Assembly: GCA_051294375.1 (NCBI GenBank)
Contig: CM119265.1
Coordinates: forward strand, 16,114,896 to 16,178,895
Length of the DNA stretch: 64,000 bases
Direction of reading: 5' to 3'
Source: Paraspadella gotoi
Lineage: Eukaryota; Chaetognatha
Within the stretch, counting starts at the first letter, position 1. Each line of letters starts with the position of its first letter. The notes below the pieces were generated by a model, which was not told the DNA's origin, did no database searches, and saw only the letters and a program-made list of their open reading frames with translations. Below are positions 35,919-46,875 of the stretch, in pieces. The position numbers and the translations under genes were made by a program.

Positions 35919-36206
35919 AAACAGTCTGTTGTGAGTGTGATTAAGGAAGTTGTGCACCGATTAAGGAATTCAAAACTTAAAAAGAAAACGGACATGCGCA
36001 TTCTTTTGCATCCGCTGTCAAACGCCGATGGGAACGACGACAACAACGACGCCGACAACAACGACGACGACAACGACGACGACAACAACGACAATGTTTC
36101 GGTCGTTGCTCTCAATTTGCTCGTCATCGCGATCGAGCGAGTTTTTGAAAAAGTCAAGAAAGACGAAGACAACTTTTCACTCAAAATTATTCATGGCAAT
36201 TTTTAA
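35919..36206 (+). CDS. Candidate acidic terminal exon, 95 residues
   Basis: An acceptor-like ttacatacatacacacag ends at 35918. The frame that follows is open to TAA. It reads KQSVVSVIKEVVHRLRNSKL, then MRILLHPLSNADGN, then an Asp/Asn run (GAC/AAC trinucleotides), then VSVVALNLLVIAIERVFEKV and NFSLKIIHGNF at the end. The two flanking segments look like amphipathic helices and are not repeat-derived. It begins in phase 0, so it could follow the signal-peptide exon that ends at 32550, giving a small secreted acidic protein. That link is inference; a 25-N gap and degraded sequence lie between them. Confidence 0.38.
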   Translation, partial: KQSVVSVIKEVVHRLRNSKLKKKTDMRILLHPLSNADGNDDNNDADNNDDDNDDDNNDNVSVVALNLLVIAIERVFEKVKKDEDNFSLKIIHGNF

Positions 36207-36235
36207 ATTCACGTTTTAATCGCTCTCCCCGTCTT

Positions 36236-36310
36236 CGAAAGCCTTTCAAAGTTTAACAATGGGAGGCTCGGGCCTCTTTCTCTTGCGAGCTCTGCGTTAG
36301 CAGAGGCTGG
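36236..36310. repeat. Short duplicate of 39,671-39,740
   Basis: It shares TTCGAAAGCCTTTCAAAGTTTA, GGGAG/GCTCG and CTCTTTCTCTTGCGAG words in the same order with 39,671-39,740. Both copies lead into CT tracts. Confidence 0.65.
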
Positions 36311-36446
36311 ATTTCCTCTCTCTCTCTCTCCTCTTCGTCATCATCACCCACTCTCTCGTCTCTCTTCGCTTCTCTCATCTTCTCCTCGTCTCACTCATCT
36401 CTCTCTCATCTCTCTCTCTCTCTCTTCCTCCATCTCTCTCTCTGTC

Positions 36447-36471
36447 NNNNNNNNNNNNNNNNNNNNNNNNN
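36447..36471. other. Assembly gap, 25 N
   Basis: Exactly 25 N. It adjoins the left arm of the inverted repeat below. Confidence 1.
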
Positions 36472-36489
36472 TGTTTCTGTAAAAGCAAG

Positions 36490-37250
36490 AGCGGACGCCT
36501 TCTAAAGGTTCGTTCTGATCAACTGACCGTGAAGTAGATGAAGCAGAGAGCATGAAAAGAGAGAGAGAGTGAGAAGAAAGAGAGTGAGAGAGAGAGAGCG
36601 AGAAGAGAGGAGAGAGCAGAGAGAGACGGAGAGAAGAGAGAGTAGAGAGAGAAGGTAGGGAAAAATGAGAAAGCAAAAGAAAAGTTTGAGAAGTGCCGGG
36701 AAATACTTAAACGCTTTAATATATAATCCGGCAAAGGAGAAAATTACAAAAAGAGATAAAGATGCTAGTAGTTAATTTCGCATCTCTCAATCTCGCTTCA
36801 ACTAATTGAAAAAATATCGAATCATAGAAAAATAATTGTGTTTTTTTTTATTTTTCGAATTTAGACACCGATGGACTTAAGTAATTAATTGGGTGAAGGA
36901 CGTAATAATTGGTGAGTCTGATAATTGAATATTCCACAGCTAATCCGAAAGTCGCATCCGTCACAAAGCTTAATCTTCTTTCATACAATAATCATTAATA
37001 AGAGCTCCCAAATACAGCACGATTAATTGCGGGTTGTTTTTTTCAATTGCCTCGTTCACATACTTCTATCACGAGAAAGCAGATTAAAAATAGAGGGTTA
37101 TAAGAATATATCTCCAAACCAGAGTTTAGTCCCCTTCAAAAAGTGAAAAAGTCCATGGAGTGGGAGTGAAAAAATTAAGAACGCGATATGGGTACGGACC
37201 GGATACGAATGGAGAATTGTTATGAGTTCGGTCGGAGTTTGGCCAGACCC
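36490..37250. repeat. Left arm of a ~5-kb inverted repeat (degraded)
   Basis: Reverse-complementary to 40,880-41,500. Shared words include TTCAATTGCCTCGTTCAC/GTGAACGAGGCAATTGAA, the AACTACTAG region and the TCTCAAACTTTTCTTTTGCTTT region. This arm carries many small insertions relative to the right arm and begins at the 36447 gap. Confidence 0.85.
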
Positions 37251-37552
37251 CACGAACCCTCCTGCTGGCTCTCTCTCTCTCATCCTCCAACGGCAATTAA
37301 TTTCTATTCTTTCAAATTCTTTTCCTTCTCTTTGCATCACTTTCTCTTGTTGCCTTGGTCCTTTCTTTTGGCCTCATCCGGCGGCCGGCAGGAAGGCCAT
37401 GCTCTCAACCGGCAGCCGTGGTTCGGTCGCCCTCCCGTTATACCGGTCAGACCGCCCGGCGGCGACCGGAAGCGAACGCTGACCACGACCGCGTTTCGAG
37501 GTTCTTCCGTCCTTATAAATCGGGGAGTGCGAGGGCGTCGGAGAGGGCTGGG

Positions 37553-37920
37553 TCGGAATATTCCGTAAAATCCGGGGATTAGGCGAGCGTGGGGGGGGGA
37601 ATATCCGTAAAATCGGGATTAGCGAGCGGTGGGCGGGGGAATATCGTAAGAATCGGGTACACGGGCCGGCGATTAACGCGGTGAGCCGCTCGGGGGGGGA
37701 CATATCCGTAAAATCGGATCACCTGGATTAGCGAATGCCGTAGGATAGGAGGGTAGGGAAGGTTACTCGGTAAGGTATCGCCGCACTCAATCGGTTGTTT
37801 ATTCAGGAATGACTAGAGACGGGGGTCCTGTCTTTCTGGTTGTCGGTGTTTGGCCGTGGGTGCTTGGTCTTCAGGTTCTGGTTCTCAAGGAATATCCGTA
37901 ACAAATCGGATTTAGCAGTG
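37553..37920. repeat. Degenerate ~40-55-bp minisatellite
   Basis: Units carry GGAATATCCGTAAAATCGG and usually GATTAGCGAG. Four lie at 37,553-37,740, and an isolated fifth lies near 37,889-37,915. The units are uneven because of indels. This array has no partner in the opposite arm of the inverted repeat. Confidence 0.75.
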
Positions 37921-38824
37921 AGACCAAGAAAACGAGGAAAAATTGCGGGTATGTGAAAGGGGAATATCCTGGTTACTCTATATATCTATCGAGATCGGGA
38001 AGAACGGAGAAAAAAAAGAAAAAAAAAAACCTCGTTTGGCGGAGATCCCACTATAAAAAAAAAAAACAGAGCGTGGCTGGAGGTGGTAGGACGAGAGGAA
38101 ATATGCCACGCGAATAATAAGCTTCGGAGATGTTTTACTATAGTCATGGGTAACAATGTTACAAATGTAATATGAGTTTATCTCGTGATCTAGTTTTAGT
38201 GTTTTAAAACGTTCCAACAGATTTTTATAAACCTATTATCGAAAAATTGCCTGCCCCAACTTTTAAAAAAATGGTGCACATTTGGGTTTTTCTTCATCTA
38301 GCTCTTAAAAGGGCATTAATTATACGCATACAACAAAGAACAAAAGTTAAAACAGAACTATAACATAGTTAGACATCTTACATTAACTCGAATAAGGGTG
38401 CGAATGTCTATCGATGGTTACAATCGACGTTTTTTATATAACTATTTAAATAGTATTTAATGTTTGTAAGAACAATAGGGAAAATTTATTTTTTCCTGCG
38501 GGGCTGGATAAGTTTTTAGTTTCAGTTATAGGAAAGCCGGAAAATGTGAGGAAAGAGAACAAAGTGACATATAAGGCGGCTTCATGTTGCTTGAGGTAAG
38601 TGCAACGAGGGATGGGAATCGAATTAGCGGTGGGTGTGAGATTGCGAGAATCCCTTCGTGAAAAAACGGGTAGTTTAACAAATAAGAGAAAAAGAGTAAA
38701 GGTGGTGGTAACAATAACAACAACGAAAGAATGTATGAGGAGAGGAAAAGTGAGAAACGCGAAACGAAATCCGAAGCTGAAGAGCACGCACCGCCTTCGC
38801 ACCCCGGGCCCCTCTTTCCTTCAG

Positions 38825-39117
38825 GAGGTGGGAAGGTTAGACCTGTCGGTGATCCGGTAGGAAGCTTACCCGCCCCGGACGTTGCCGTCAGTCCACACGA
38901 GGAATCGTCCCTGGGCTATTCGCCATACACACATCTAAATCGACCGATTATCCGACCATGCGGGCTAGCTTGTCCGCCGGCCTCCGAGAAACTCGGGCGA
39001 CGCATGCCCCCCCACCAACCGCCCCAGGCGGAGCCTGGAAGTTCCGCCGAAGAGAGTCTGCCAAAGCGACGCGAGGGATGTGGTGTGGACGTGGCGAGAG
39101 AGACGATGAAGAGATAA
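38825..39117 (+). CDS. Candidate GC-rich terminal exon, 96 residues
   Basis: A strong acceptor (gggcccctctttccttcag) ends at 38824, followed by a frame open to TAA at 39115. It includes GSLPAPDVAVSPHEESSLGY, THLNRPIIRPCGLACPP and PQAEPGSSAEESLPKRREG. The composition suggests a disordered cytoplasmic or C-terminal tail. The minus strand is also open here for more than 200 codons, so the strand is ambiguous. The region lies inside the large inverted repeat, where sequence quality is doubtful. Confidence 0.28.
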
Positions 39118-39280
39118 GCTGAGAGAGAGGGGATGAATGCCTGAGAGACCGAGGCGAGAGACCGGACGGTACTGCGAGGAGAAGCACGGAAGGGCCGCCA
39201 TTTGTCAATGTCCACGGGTCCATGTGCGCAGTGACCACTCCTCGATAAGCCTACCATTGTGGCCAGAACGCAGGCTGTGA

Positions 39281-39640
39281 GTTCATGTTCCATTAACAGA
39301 TGAGGACGCGCGACAAATAAAAACGAGAGAAATGAGGAACGAAGAGTGAAAAAAAAAAGAAAGGAGGCGAGTAAAAGTGAGAAAAAAAAAAAAAGAAAGA
39401 AAAGAAAAGGATTGAATTGAAAAAAAAAGATGCGAAGGTGACTGAATTCGTTCCGCCTCTTTTTTCTTTTCTGAGTTCTCTGACCAGCGCCCACGCAGCA
39501 ACAGGACTGAGAGATACCACTCCTCTCCACGACCACCCAAACCCTCAGGCTTCCCATCCACCAACAGCGAAAACACTTTTGATTCAAACTTTTTTGAAAA
39601 GCGTGTTCGTAGAAAAATAATTGACCCGAAAGAAAAAGAC
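39281..39640. repeat. Inner inverted repeat, left arm
   Basis: Reverse-complementary to 40,018-40,307. It shares the words for TTTCTTTCGGGTCAATT, GTGGATGGGA, GCTGCGTGGGCG and GTTTTTATTTGTCGCGCGTC. The spacer (39,641-40,017) carries CT tracts at 39,828-39,945. Confidence 0.9.
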
Positions 39641-39908
39641 ATAATTCACTTCTTTATCTCTCTCCCGTTCCTTCGAAAAGCCTTTCAAGTTTAAATGGGG
39701 AGAGCTCGCCGCTAGGGCTCTTTCTCTTGCGAGGCGGGCATCGGTTGGGTATTCGACAGTGAGGTGTATACTGCGCAGGATCGTCGCTCCGTCTGAAGAG
39801 AGATTCCTCTCTTCTCCTCCCTCGGCGCTCTCTCTCTCTCTCTCTCTCCTCTCATCATTGCTAACTCTCTTACTCTCTCTCTCCATCTCTCTCTCTCTCT
39901 CTCATCTT

Positions 39909-39944
<36 letters not shown>

Positions 39945-40017
39945 GAGACGTTCACTTATTTTTTTTCCCTTCTCTCACGGATCTTCCTCACATCTTTCGA
40001 ATATCAAAAAAAAAAAA

Positions 40018-40307
40018 GATTTTTTTTTCTTTCGGGTCAATTTTTTCCCGCTTTTCAAGTTGAAAAGTGTTTCGCGTGGGTGGATGGGAGCCTGAAGGGT
40101 TTGGTGGGGGAGAGGAGTGGATCGACTGTGCTGCGTGGGCGCGGGAGAGAAAAGAAAGAAAAAGAGGCCGAACGAATCAGACCTTCCCATCTTTTTTTTT
40201 TTCAATTTTTTTTTTTTTCAATTTTATCGCCTTCCTTTTTTTTTTACTCGTTCCCATTTTCGTTTTTATTTGTCGCGCGTCTCATCGAAGGACATGAATA
40301 CATTTCC
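40018..40307. repeat. Inner inverted repeat, right arm
   Basis: Mirror of 39,281-39,640, shorter by about 70 bp because of indels in T/A-rich runs. Confidence 0.9.
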
Positions 40308-40879
40308 ATGTGAATCGAGGCCCGCGAATGGCGCCCTTCGCGAGACGTCCGGGCGGAGGATCACAGCTCACGCCGTTTTGGCATCGGAAACCTTTAGGTC
40401 GTCCGCTGTCCTGATTCGTCTTGCTCCAGACTTACCATCAACGAAGTAACTCACTCTTGCTCCCTCTTCCGTTCGGATCGCCGAGTTGTTTTTTTTCGAC
40501 TACATATTTTTAACGTCTCTCGCTTTCGGGCGCGGGTTCAACATCTGCTTTCGTCCTACTACGTTTTTTTTTTTATCGTGGGCCGAAAAGTTTTTTTTCT
40601 TTTTTTCCCTCCTTTTCCTCCGAAAAGAATGGTACATCACATAGCATTTTCGTTTTTCTTGTTACTTTGAGAACGAACTGAAAGACAGACAGGCAAACAG
40701 ACAGAAAGACAGACGTTCTCTGAAAACAACCGTGGCTCTCGAGACTCTATTTCTAGACATCGGGATCGGGGACCGTCGCGGCCCGTTACCCAGTGCCCCG
40801 CTCCGGCCCGCCGTGCCAAAGGACACAACAAAGTCCTCAAGAAGAATTTGAATAAATTATGCGTTGGGATGCCGGTCGT

Positions 40880-41362
40880 TCACCCGACGCTCATCCACCC
40901 TTCGTCGGTCGTCCATCGCGTTTTTTCACTCCCTCTGGACTTTTTCACTTTTGAGGGGACTAACTCTGGTTTGGATTATTCTTACCCTCCTTTTCTTCTC
41001 TTTCTCGTGATAGGAAAGGTGAACGAGGCAATTGAAAAAACACCCGCAATATCGCTGTATTGGAGCTTTATTATGATTGTTATGAAAGTTGAAGCGTTTT
41101 GGACGATGCCCGATTCCTCGCTGGAATATTCAATTATCGACTCACCAATTATCGTCCTCACCATTAATTGACTTAAGTCTCACGTGTCTAATTCGAAAAA
41201 AAAAAACACAATTATTTTCTAGATTCGATTATTTCAATTGTTGAGAGATTGAGAGATAGCGAATTAACTACTAGATCTTTTATCTCTTTTATTTTCTCCT
41301 TTGCGGATATTAAACGTTAGTTTTCCGGCATTCTCAAACTTTCTTTTGCTTTTCTCATTTCC

Positions 41363-41401
<39 letters not shown>

Positions 41402-41500
41402 CTTCTCGCTCTCCTCTCTCTTCTCTCTTTCTTCTCGCTCTCTCTCTCTTCTCACGTCAGTTTGGTCGACGACCTTGAGGCCGCCGCTGCTTACAGAACT
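40880..41500. repeat. Right arm of the ~5-kb inverted repeat (cleaner)
   Basis: Mirror of 36,490-37,250. It has fewer interruptions and contains a CT tract at 41,363-41,455. Frames through it (for example 40848-41171) have AT-rich, non-coding-like composition and are not called. Confidence 0.87.
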
Positions 41501-41522
41501 AGGCTTTCAAGGGATCGGGCAG
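41461..41522 (+). CDS. Possible 62-nt internal exon
   Basis: A CT tract ending in cttctcacgtcag (41460) precedes 62 nt that end at CAG/gtagcg. One frame reads LVDDLEAAAAYRTRLSRDRA and another is also open, so the evidence is weak. It lies upstream of, and on the same strand as, the FN3 exons, but its phase (ending after one base) does not fit 44173. Confidence 0.15.
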
Positions 41523-42423
41523 GTAGCGAGTAAGTGAGAGTAGTAAGAGGAGAGAGAGAGATGAGAGAGAAGAGAGAGAGAGAGAGAGAGAGGGGGGGGG
41601 AAGTTGTAGAAAAAAGAGAGGTAAATAGAAAAAAAAGGAACTTGAAGTATATATAGGAACAACTCACCAAATATAAAAGAAGAGAGAGAGAGAGAGAGAG
41701 AAAATGGAAACGCCCTTGGCTCAAGGGCGATCGCGCGCTGCCGGCGGCGCCGGCGCCCTTCGCGCCTCGATCGAGTTCGAGCGCCTTTCATTCCATCGCT
41801 CATTTGTCTCCGTGGCGGCGTTCTCTCGAAAATCGGACGCGGCCAGGGGCGATATGATTGGCGCGCCACTTCCACGTTAACTCTTACATAACAACCGAGA
41901 CTTGGGTGTTTTAAAACCATTTAAAAACAAATATTGTAAATATTTAACAATTCTCTTGGTTAATCTACCTGGTTCCTACCTTGATAAGGCAAACCAAGTT
42001 AATTCATTCAAAATTATAATTTCAGAAATTAGAAAAAATCAAAGAAATGTTTGGGTGAGATACACAAACAGTATGGGAAGTTCGAAACAGTTAGTTTTGA
42101 AAAAAAAAATAGATATAAAACATTTTTCGGCTTTGCAATTGTTTTCCTCGTAAATCATACCCTTACAACTTTTGAGACCTTACCTCAGGCAGCCGCCACC
42201 CTTACCCCTCTCTTTTCTCAGCCGCGCGCTTCCTCCCCGCCCCTTTTTCCCCCTTTTCCCCCTTTTTTATATTTTCTCGTCGAGGGCGACGCGAGCTGAG
42301 CGATGACTGAATAGAAAATGAATAAAGAATGAATAGAGAATGAATAGAGAATGAATAGAGAATCAACGGTGAATCGATGAACGATGTTGAGATGAACGAG
42401 GCGTCGGAAACTCGGAATCGGTG

Positions 42424-42479
<56 letters not shown>

Positions 42480-42782
42480 TTGGCAAAGCAAAGGAAAGGC
42501 GAGGTTGGAAGGGAATCATTCTTCTTGAGATGATTATATTCTCTGATGGAGGGCGGAGTCGGGAAGATAGAAGAGTGGCAGGGGTGGTGCCAGGTTTAAA
42601 AAAAGGATGGGGATGGAAATAAGAATAGATACTATATAATAAGTATAATGTGACAGTGTCGCGATGGGGATTTCTACATTTAATCATTTTTTCACAAAAA
42701 AAAAACTTTAAGTAACAGTAAATAAATATAATTGAAACAGTCTAATCTGTTAATTTAACTTCTAAGCGAGTATTAAAGCGCG

Positions 42783-42864
42783 GCAGTTGTGGCCGAGTGG
42801 TTAAGGCGACTGACTAGAAATCAGTTACGGTTTCCGTGCACAGGTTCGAATCCTGTCAACTGCG
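42783..42864 (+). tRNA. tRNA-Ser (anticodon AGA)
   Basis: A complete 82-nt cloverleaf. The acceptor pairs GCAGTTG with CAACTGC, and the discriminator is G. A-box TGGCCGAGTGG and B-box GGTTCGAATCC are intact. The anticodon stem ACTGA/TCAGT encloses loop CTAGAAA with anticodon AGA, which reads UCU serine codons. The long variable arm (TACGGTTTCCGTGCA) is typical of tRNA-Ser. There is no intron and CCA is not encoded, as expected for a nuclear eukaryotic gene transcribed by RNA polymerase III. Confidence 0.97.
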
Positions 42865-42878
42865 ACAATACTTGCGAC

Positions 42879-42884
42879 TTTTTT
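42879..42884 (+). terminator. RNA polymerase III T-run terminator
   Basis: Six consecutive T, 15 nt after the tRNA-Ser 3' end. Confidence 0.85.
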
Positions 42885-43449
42885 AAACAATATAATTGCC
42901 ATGCGAACGATAAAATAAAAAAAATAAACGGGTTGTACTAGTTTAAATACGTAACATGCATAACATAAAAAAAGAAAATATTTTTATAAGTTGCATATAA
43001 CAAAGAGTTGACCAGAATTACATTGAAGAAAAAATATTAAAACCTAAGAATAAAATAAGATTACTGAAAATTTAACGTCACCCGGCAATTTCCTCTTTAG
43101 AAGAGGAGATGTATTTATTTACGTAAAGATAGAGACAAAATATTGTATCATTGTAGACATCATGACTGTACCGACTACGAGAGATTATAACTTATGGGTT
43201 TCTACTACTCGTCCATAACTAGTAATACCGGGTTGAATCGGTTGGGTCGCCTTCATTCATCGGGTCTTTCCATTCATGGAGTAGACTCGGCGCCCCAACG
43301 TCCCGAGCCACGCCCTCAAAACACGCGCGGCGTTGAAATATTGTTTGCGCTCAAAATCTTAGATTTTACTCGATTCGTCTCCATCGCGCGATTCCATTTC
43401 GCGCGATTCACACGAGGAAGTTTTATTTTTACGGCCGGAGTAGACGAAA

Positions 43450-43885
43450 GTGAGAGAGGGAGAAAGGGAGAGAGGGAGAGAGGGAGAGAGAGGAGAGAGG
43501 GAGAGAGAGAGAGAGGGAGAGAGGGGGAGAGGATGGGTTCGATTGGAAGGAGGGAGGACAATGGAGGAAACAGTGATGGGAAGGTCTTCTGATGCTAAGA
43601 ATGGGCGTGAAGAGAGATTGGGTTAGCGAACATAAACTTGAACAAGGATTAGTGCTGAGAGGCTAAGCATAGATTGCTGAAAACGTTGAGGAAAGGTTCA
43701 AACAAAATGTTTTAAGTTTTGAAAAAAAAAATTTTCGTAAATAATTATTTAAACTTAAAGTTTAAAGTCGGCTAATAATGGTGAGGAAACGGCGAAGGAA
43801 CAAAGAAGTGGGGTAGGGTAGGGGCTAAAGCGACTTGCCTCTGTTACAAAGTTGCATTGGTGGGGTTTCACAGAAAAATTGTGAG

Positions 43886-43984
<99 letters not shown>

Positions 43985-44093
43985 CGTTTGGCGCCAACAC
44001 TAAAAACGTCCGAGACGAAGGCGGCTTTAGCGCCTCCTGATTGAGTTTCTTGGAGATGGGTTTGCGTGGCCGGAGAGGTGATTGCGTGAGAGA

Positions 44094-44131
<38 letters not shown>

Positions 44132-44133
44132 CC
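43450..44133. repeat. (GA)n tract cluster
   Basis: GA/GAGG tracts at 43,450-43,530, 43,888-43,982 and 44,093-44,130. The last one ends about 40 bp upstream of the first FN3 exon's acceptor. Confidence 0.93.
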
Positions 44134-44172
44134 AACCCTGCACGACCCCACCCTTTTTTCTCCTTTCAACAG

Positions 44173-44284
44173 CGCGGAAGGGGACGATGGGATCATGATC
44201 AGCTCGAAAAGCTCAAAGACGATGGACATCGTTTGGACTGTGTCGCCAGCGAACCCCGACAGGGTGGACAAGCTCAGGATCAAG
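44173..44284 (+). CDS. FN3-domain protein, exon a (N-terminal half of FN3)
   Basis: The acceptor tttttctcctttcaacag ends at 44172 and the donor gtgggt begins at 44285. The exon starts in phase 2 and ends in phase 0. It encodes AEGDDGIMISSKSSKTMDIV and then WTVSPANPDRVDKLRIK. The tryptophan and the following PDRVDKLRIKYN (finished by the next exon) are the B-C strand pattern of a fibronectin type III domain. FN3 domains are about 90-residue extracellular beta-sandwiches found in adhesion molecules and receptors. The exons encoding the preceding ectodomain and signal peptide are not identified; the exon ending at 32550 cannot join directly because phases differ. Confidence 0.75.
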
Positions 44285-44544
44285 GTGGGTGTGGGGACGG
44301 AACCGGGGTGGAACCGGGGGGGGGCGGAGTGGAAGAGGATCTAGGTGGTGATGAATAACTGAATGATAGTAAAATCAAAAGAAAAAAAATAAATGATCGC
44401 GACCTATTACGTAGACAAGATGAAAAAATATTGAGTCGCTATTAGTTTCTCAATGAATAAATTGAATATTCGGTTACAAACTCAGGTTCCTGAAGGGATA
44501 GTAGCTTAATTTCTCATTTTTATGATAATAAGTAAGTTGTCTTC

Positions 44545-44799
44545 ATGGCTCTCCGCGCGTTCGTTCCCAGTCGCGGGACTGGCGAAGCTATAAAGACTAA
44601 AGAAACCAACCACCAGGCGCCGCCTGAGCTCTCGTCAGTGCCGTCCAAATGGAGTCAAGGCGAGTCTCGTAAAACTGTCGAGCGGCCCTTCGATCGTAAA
44701 GCCTCTCCCGGTCGCACTGAGTCACGACGCAGCGTCACTCTTTGTCTTTCGATCTCATTTCTGCTGTCGACCCTTTCTTTTTTTCTGTCTACAATCTAG
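44545..44799 (+). CDS. Small open frame inside FN3 intron, unknown
   Basis: The ATG frame of 84 residues reads MALRAFVPSRGTGEAIKTKE, then a polar Ser/Lys/Arg middle, then a hydrophobic C-terminus LCLSISFLLSTLSFFLS that could be a tail anchor. It lies in the same orientation as the host gene, in its first recognised intron. The hydrophobic tail coincides with pyrimidine-rich DNA, so it may be fortuitous. Confidence 0.2.
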   Translation: MALRAFVPSRGTGEAIKTKETNHQAPPELSSVPSKWSQGESRKTVERPFDRKASPGRTESRRSVTLCLSISFLLSTLSFFLSTI

Positions 44800-45314
44800 T
44801 ATTTCAACTTTTTCCTTGTTTTCCAATGGAGACTCTGTCCCGGTCCTAATTAAAAACCTTACTTTAACTTTACCCCCACCTTAAAAAAACTTTTACTGTT
44901 TAACTTCTTTCCCCTTTCAACATTGTTTACTTGCTTCCTCCATGACTCTGTTCTTCCACCCTTTGCCAATAAACGTGAGTCGCACCGCTCCTTGTCTTCA
45001 GGCATGTCCGTTTTCCTTCTCCCTCTTCCTCTGCCTTCCCCTCTCCCTTTCCCTCGACACCCTCGCTGTACCCTCTGAGATTCCCAGCGTCTCTTCACGA
45101 CTCTCCCGCGTCTCCTCCGCAGTCTTCGCGTATTTTGCTCGAGAGTTCCTTCCAATTTTCCCGCCCTTTACTGCCCCTTCCCTTCTCTTTCGTTCAAGAT
45201 CCCAAGGGGCAATTCCTTGCCCGACTTCTGCTCCTTTTTTTTAACGCCCTTTTTTTAACTCGCTACCCTCTTTCCTTCCCCATAATTTCACGCAACCTTT
45301 CTCCATAATGCTTA

Positions 45315-45557
45315 ATGCCTTTCCGCGCCCTCGCTCGGCTCTCTGTCGAGATAATGGGCGACTCGAGCGGCGAAATCGCCAATAAGTTCGACTCGGCACT
45401 CGGCAGGTTTCGCGGGAAACTTATCATCAGTGGAGAAAAAAAGATGAGCTCGCTCGCTTGGTTTCTTACTAATGCTCACTTGCTTTTGTCCTCTTTCATT
45501 CTCTTCTCAACCCTGCCACGATTGGGAACTCGATTCCAGTTCTTCCCTGAGCTTTAA
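45315..45557 (+). CDS. Small open frame inside FN3 intron, 80 residues
   Basis: The frame begins MPFRALARLSVEIMGDSSGE and continues IANKFDSALGRFRGKLIISG, with codons mostly ending in C or G. It then enters a hydrophobic stretch (NAHLLLSSFILFS) and stops. The first half is the most coding-like part. It could be an alternative exon or a nested gene. No splice sites or homology are recognised. Confidence 0.27.
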   Translation: MPFRALARLSVEIMGDSSGEIANKFDSALGRFRGKLIISGEKKMSSLAWFLTNAHLLLSSFILFSTLPRLGTRFQFFPEL

Positions 45558-45559
45558 AA

Positions 45560-46875
45560 CATTCCCGCTAGTCTTGGCCTCCACGATCGCGAAAGCCACG
45601 CCCATTTTTTTCCCGCGCTTTTTTCTGCTTCATCTTCATCTTTACTTCTCTTACAACGTCACAATCCCTCACCTTTTTTTCTACTTTCTCCTATTTTCAT
45701 CTTTTATTTTTCGAAAAGGCGACCGAGAAATTTGTAGCCTCGATCCGCAAACTCAGTTTCTGTCGTCATCGTTTTTCGAAGAATTTTTTTTTCCTTTAAA
45801 TTTAATGATTTTTTTGGGTAAAATTTCGATTCCAAAGCAAAAAGTCGTTAAAAGAGAAAACAAATCGAAACCGTAAAATCGACGACGACAGAAAATGGAA
45901 TCGAAAAAAAAAATTTGGAAAATGCGACTTTGTGATTTTGTGATTCCACGCGTGCGCTCTAAGCGGGGGGTGTGTGTTAAAAAGTGTTGGAGAGAATGTT
46001 TGAGTGCAATTTCGGGCAACTGTCAACTCTGATTTGGGGAGTATCGGGGGATCCAGTTTTTGTGGCGTCAATCGATAACTTTTCATCAATTGAAAATTGC
46101 GGATTTTCAATTTTCGATCTTGTGCTTTTAATTTTCGATTTTTGATTTCCGATTTTTGACGGAGCAGGGAGATACATGACAAAGGATCGTCGTGTTTTTT
46201 TTTCTTTTTTTCTTTCATTGTTTTCTTCGCTCCATCTCGTCCATCCCTTCCCTCTCCGCTCACATCCCTTCAAAGCAGGGAGAGTCTCACAGTTTCCCCC
46301 CGTCTCCCTACTCCATTAAATTCAATCCCTGCCCGATCGGCCCCACTTTCCCAATCGCGACGCCCCACTTTCCCTTTCCTCCGCGAGGGCGGCCAATCGC
46401 GGCGTCGAAATGTCTCCCCGGTTTTCGCCTAAAAAACCTGGCGACGAACGAAATCACGAAAACCAGAAACCATTTCCCTTTTTTTTTATTCGCCCATGAT
46501 TCTTTCTTTTTTTTCTTTTTTTTTTCTTTTGCGACCACAAAATAAAACCTTTTTTTTCTCTCTCTCGGATTCACTTCCGATCGAAATGAAAACTAAAACA
46601 AAAGAAAGTAAAGAAAGAAAATTGAAAAGAGAAAAAAAGGGAAAAAGGAAAAAAAGGAGATAAGAAAAGAAAGAGAAGTGAGAAGATAAGCTGGAAAACG
46701 GAAAAAGGATGTGATAAGAAAATAGAAATTCTCAGACAAATGGAAGGCAACGGTTGGCGAACCACGCAGAAAACTACGAATGTAAAAATTCAAGGAAAAA
46801 AACTTCCTTTTTTGAGAGAGAGAAAAAAGGCGATTCCAAGCAGAATTCAAGTGTTTTTTCTCCGGGTTCGTTTAT
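45560..46875. other. Intron/intergenic stretch up to gap
   Basis: Pyrimidine- and then purine-rich DNA with a repeated AATTTTCGATTTTTGATTTCCGA-like word near 46,105-46,160. No gene was found. Confidence 0.5.

Larger units (their letters stand above)
42200..43125. repeat. Segment duplicated at 52,188-53,460 (clean copy)
   Basis: Contains CTCGTCGAGGGCGACG, AATGAATAGAGAATGAATAG repeats, a GA tract (42,425-42,478) and the tRNA gene. All recur in the same order about 10 kb downstream in a degraded copy. Confidence 0.9.

Noticed and set aside
40848-41171. 107-residue open frame near 41 kb
   Set aside because: AT-rich composition without coding bias, a frame not kept in the inverted partner at 36.8-37.2 kb, and no splice support.
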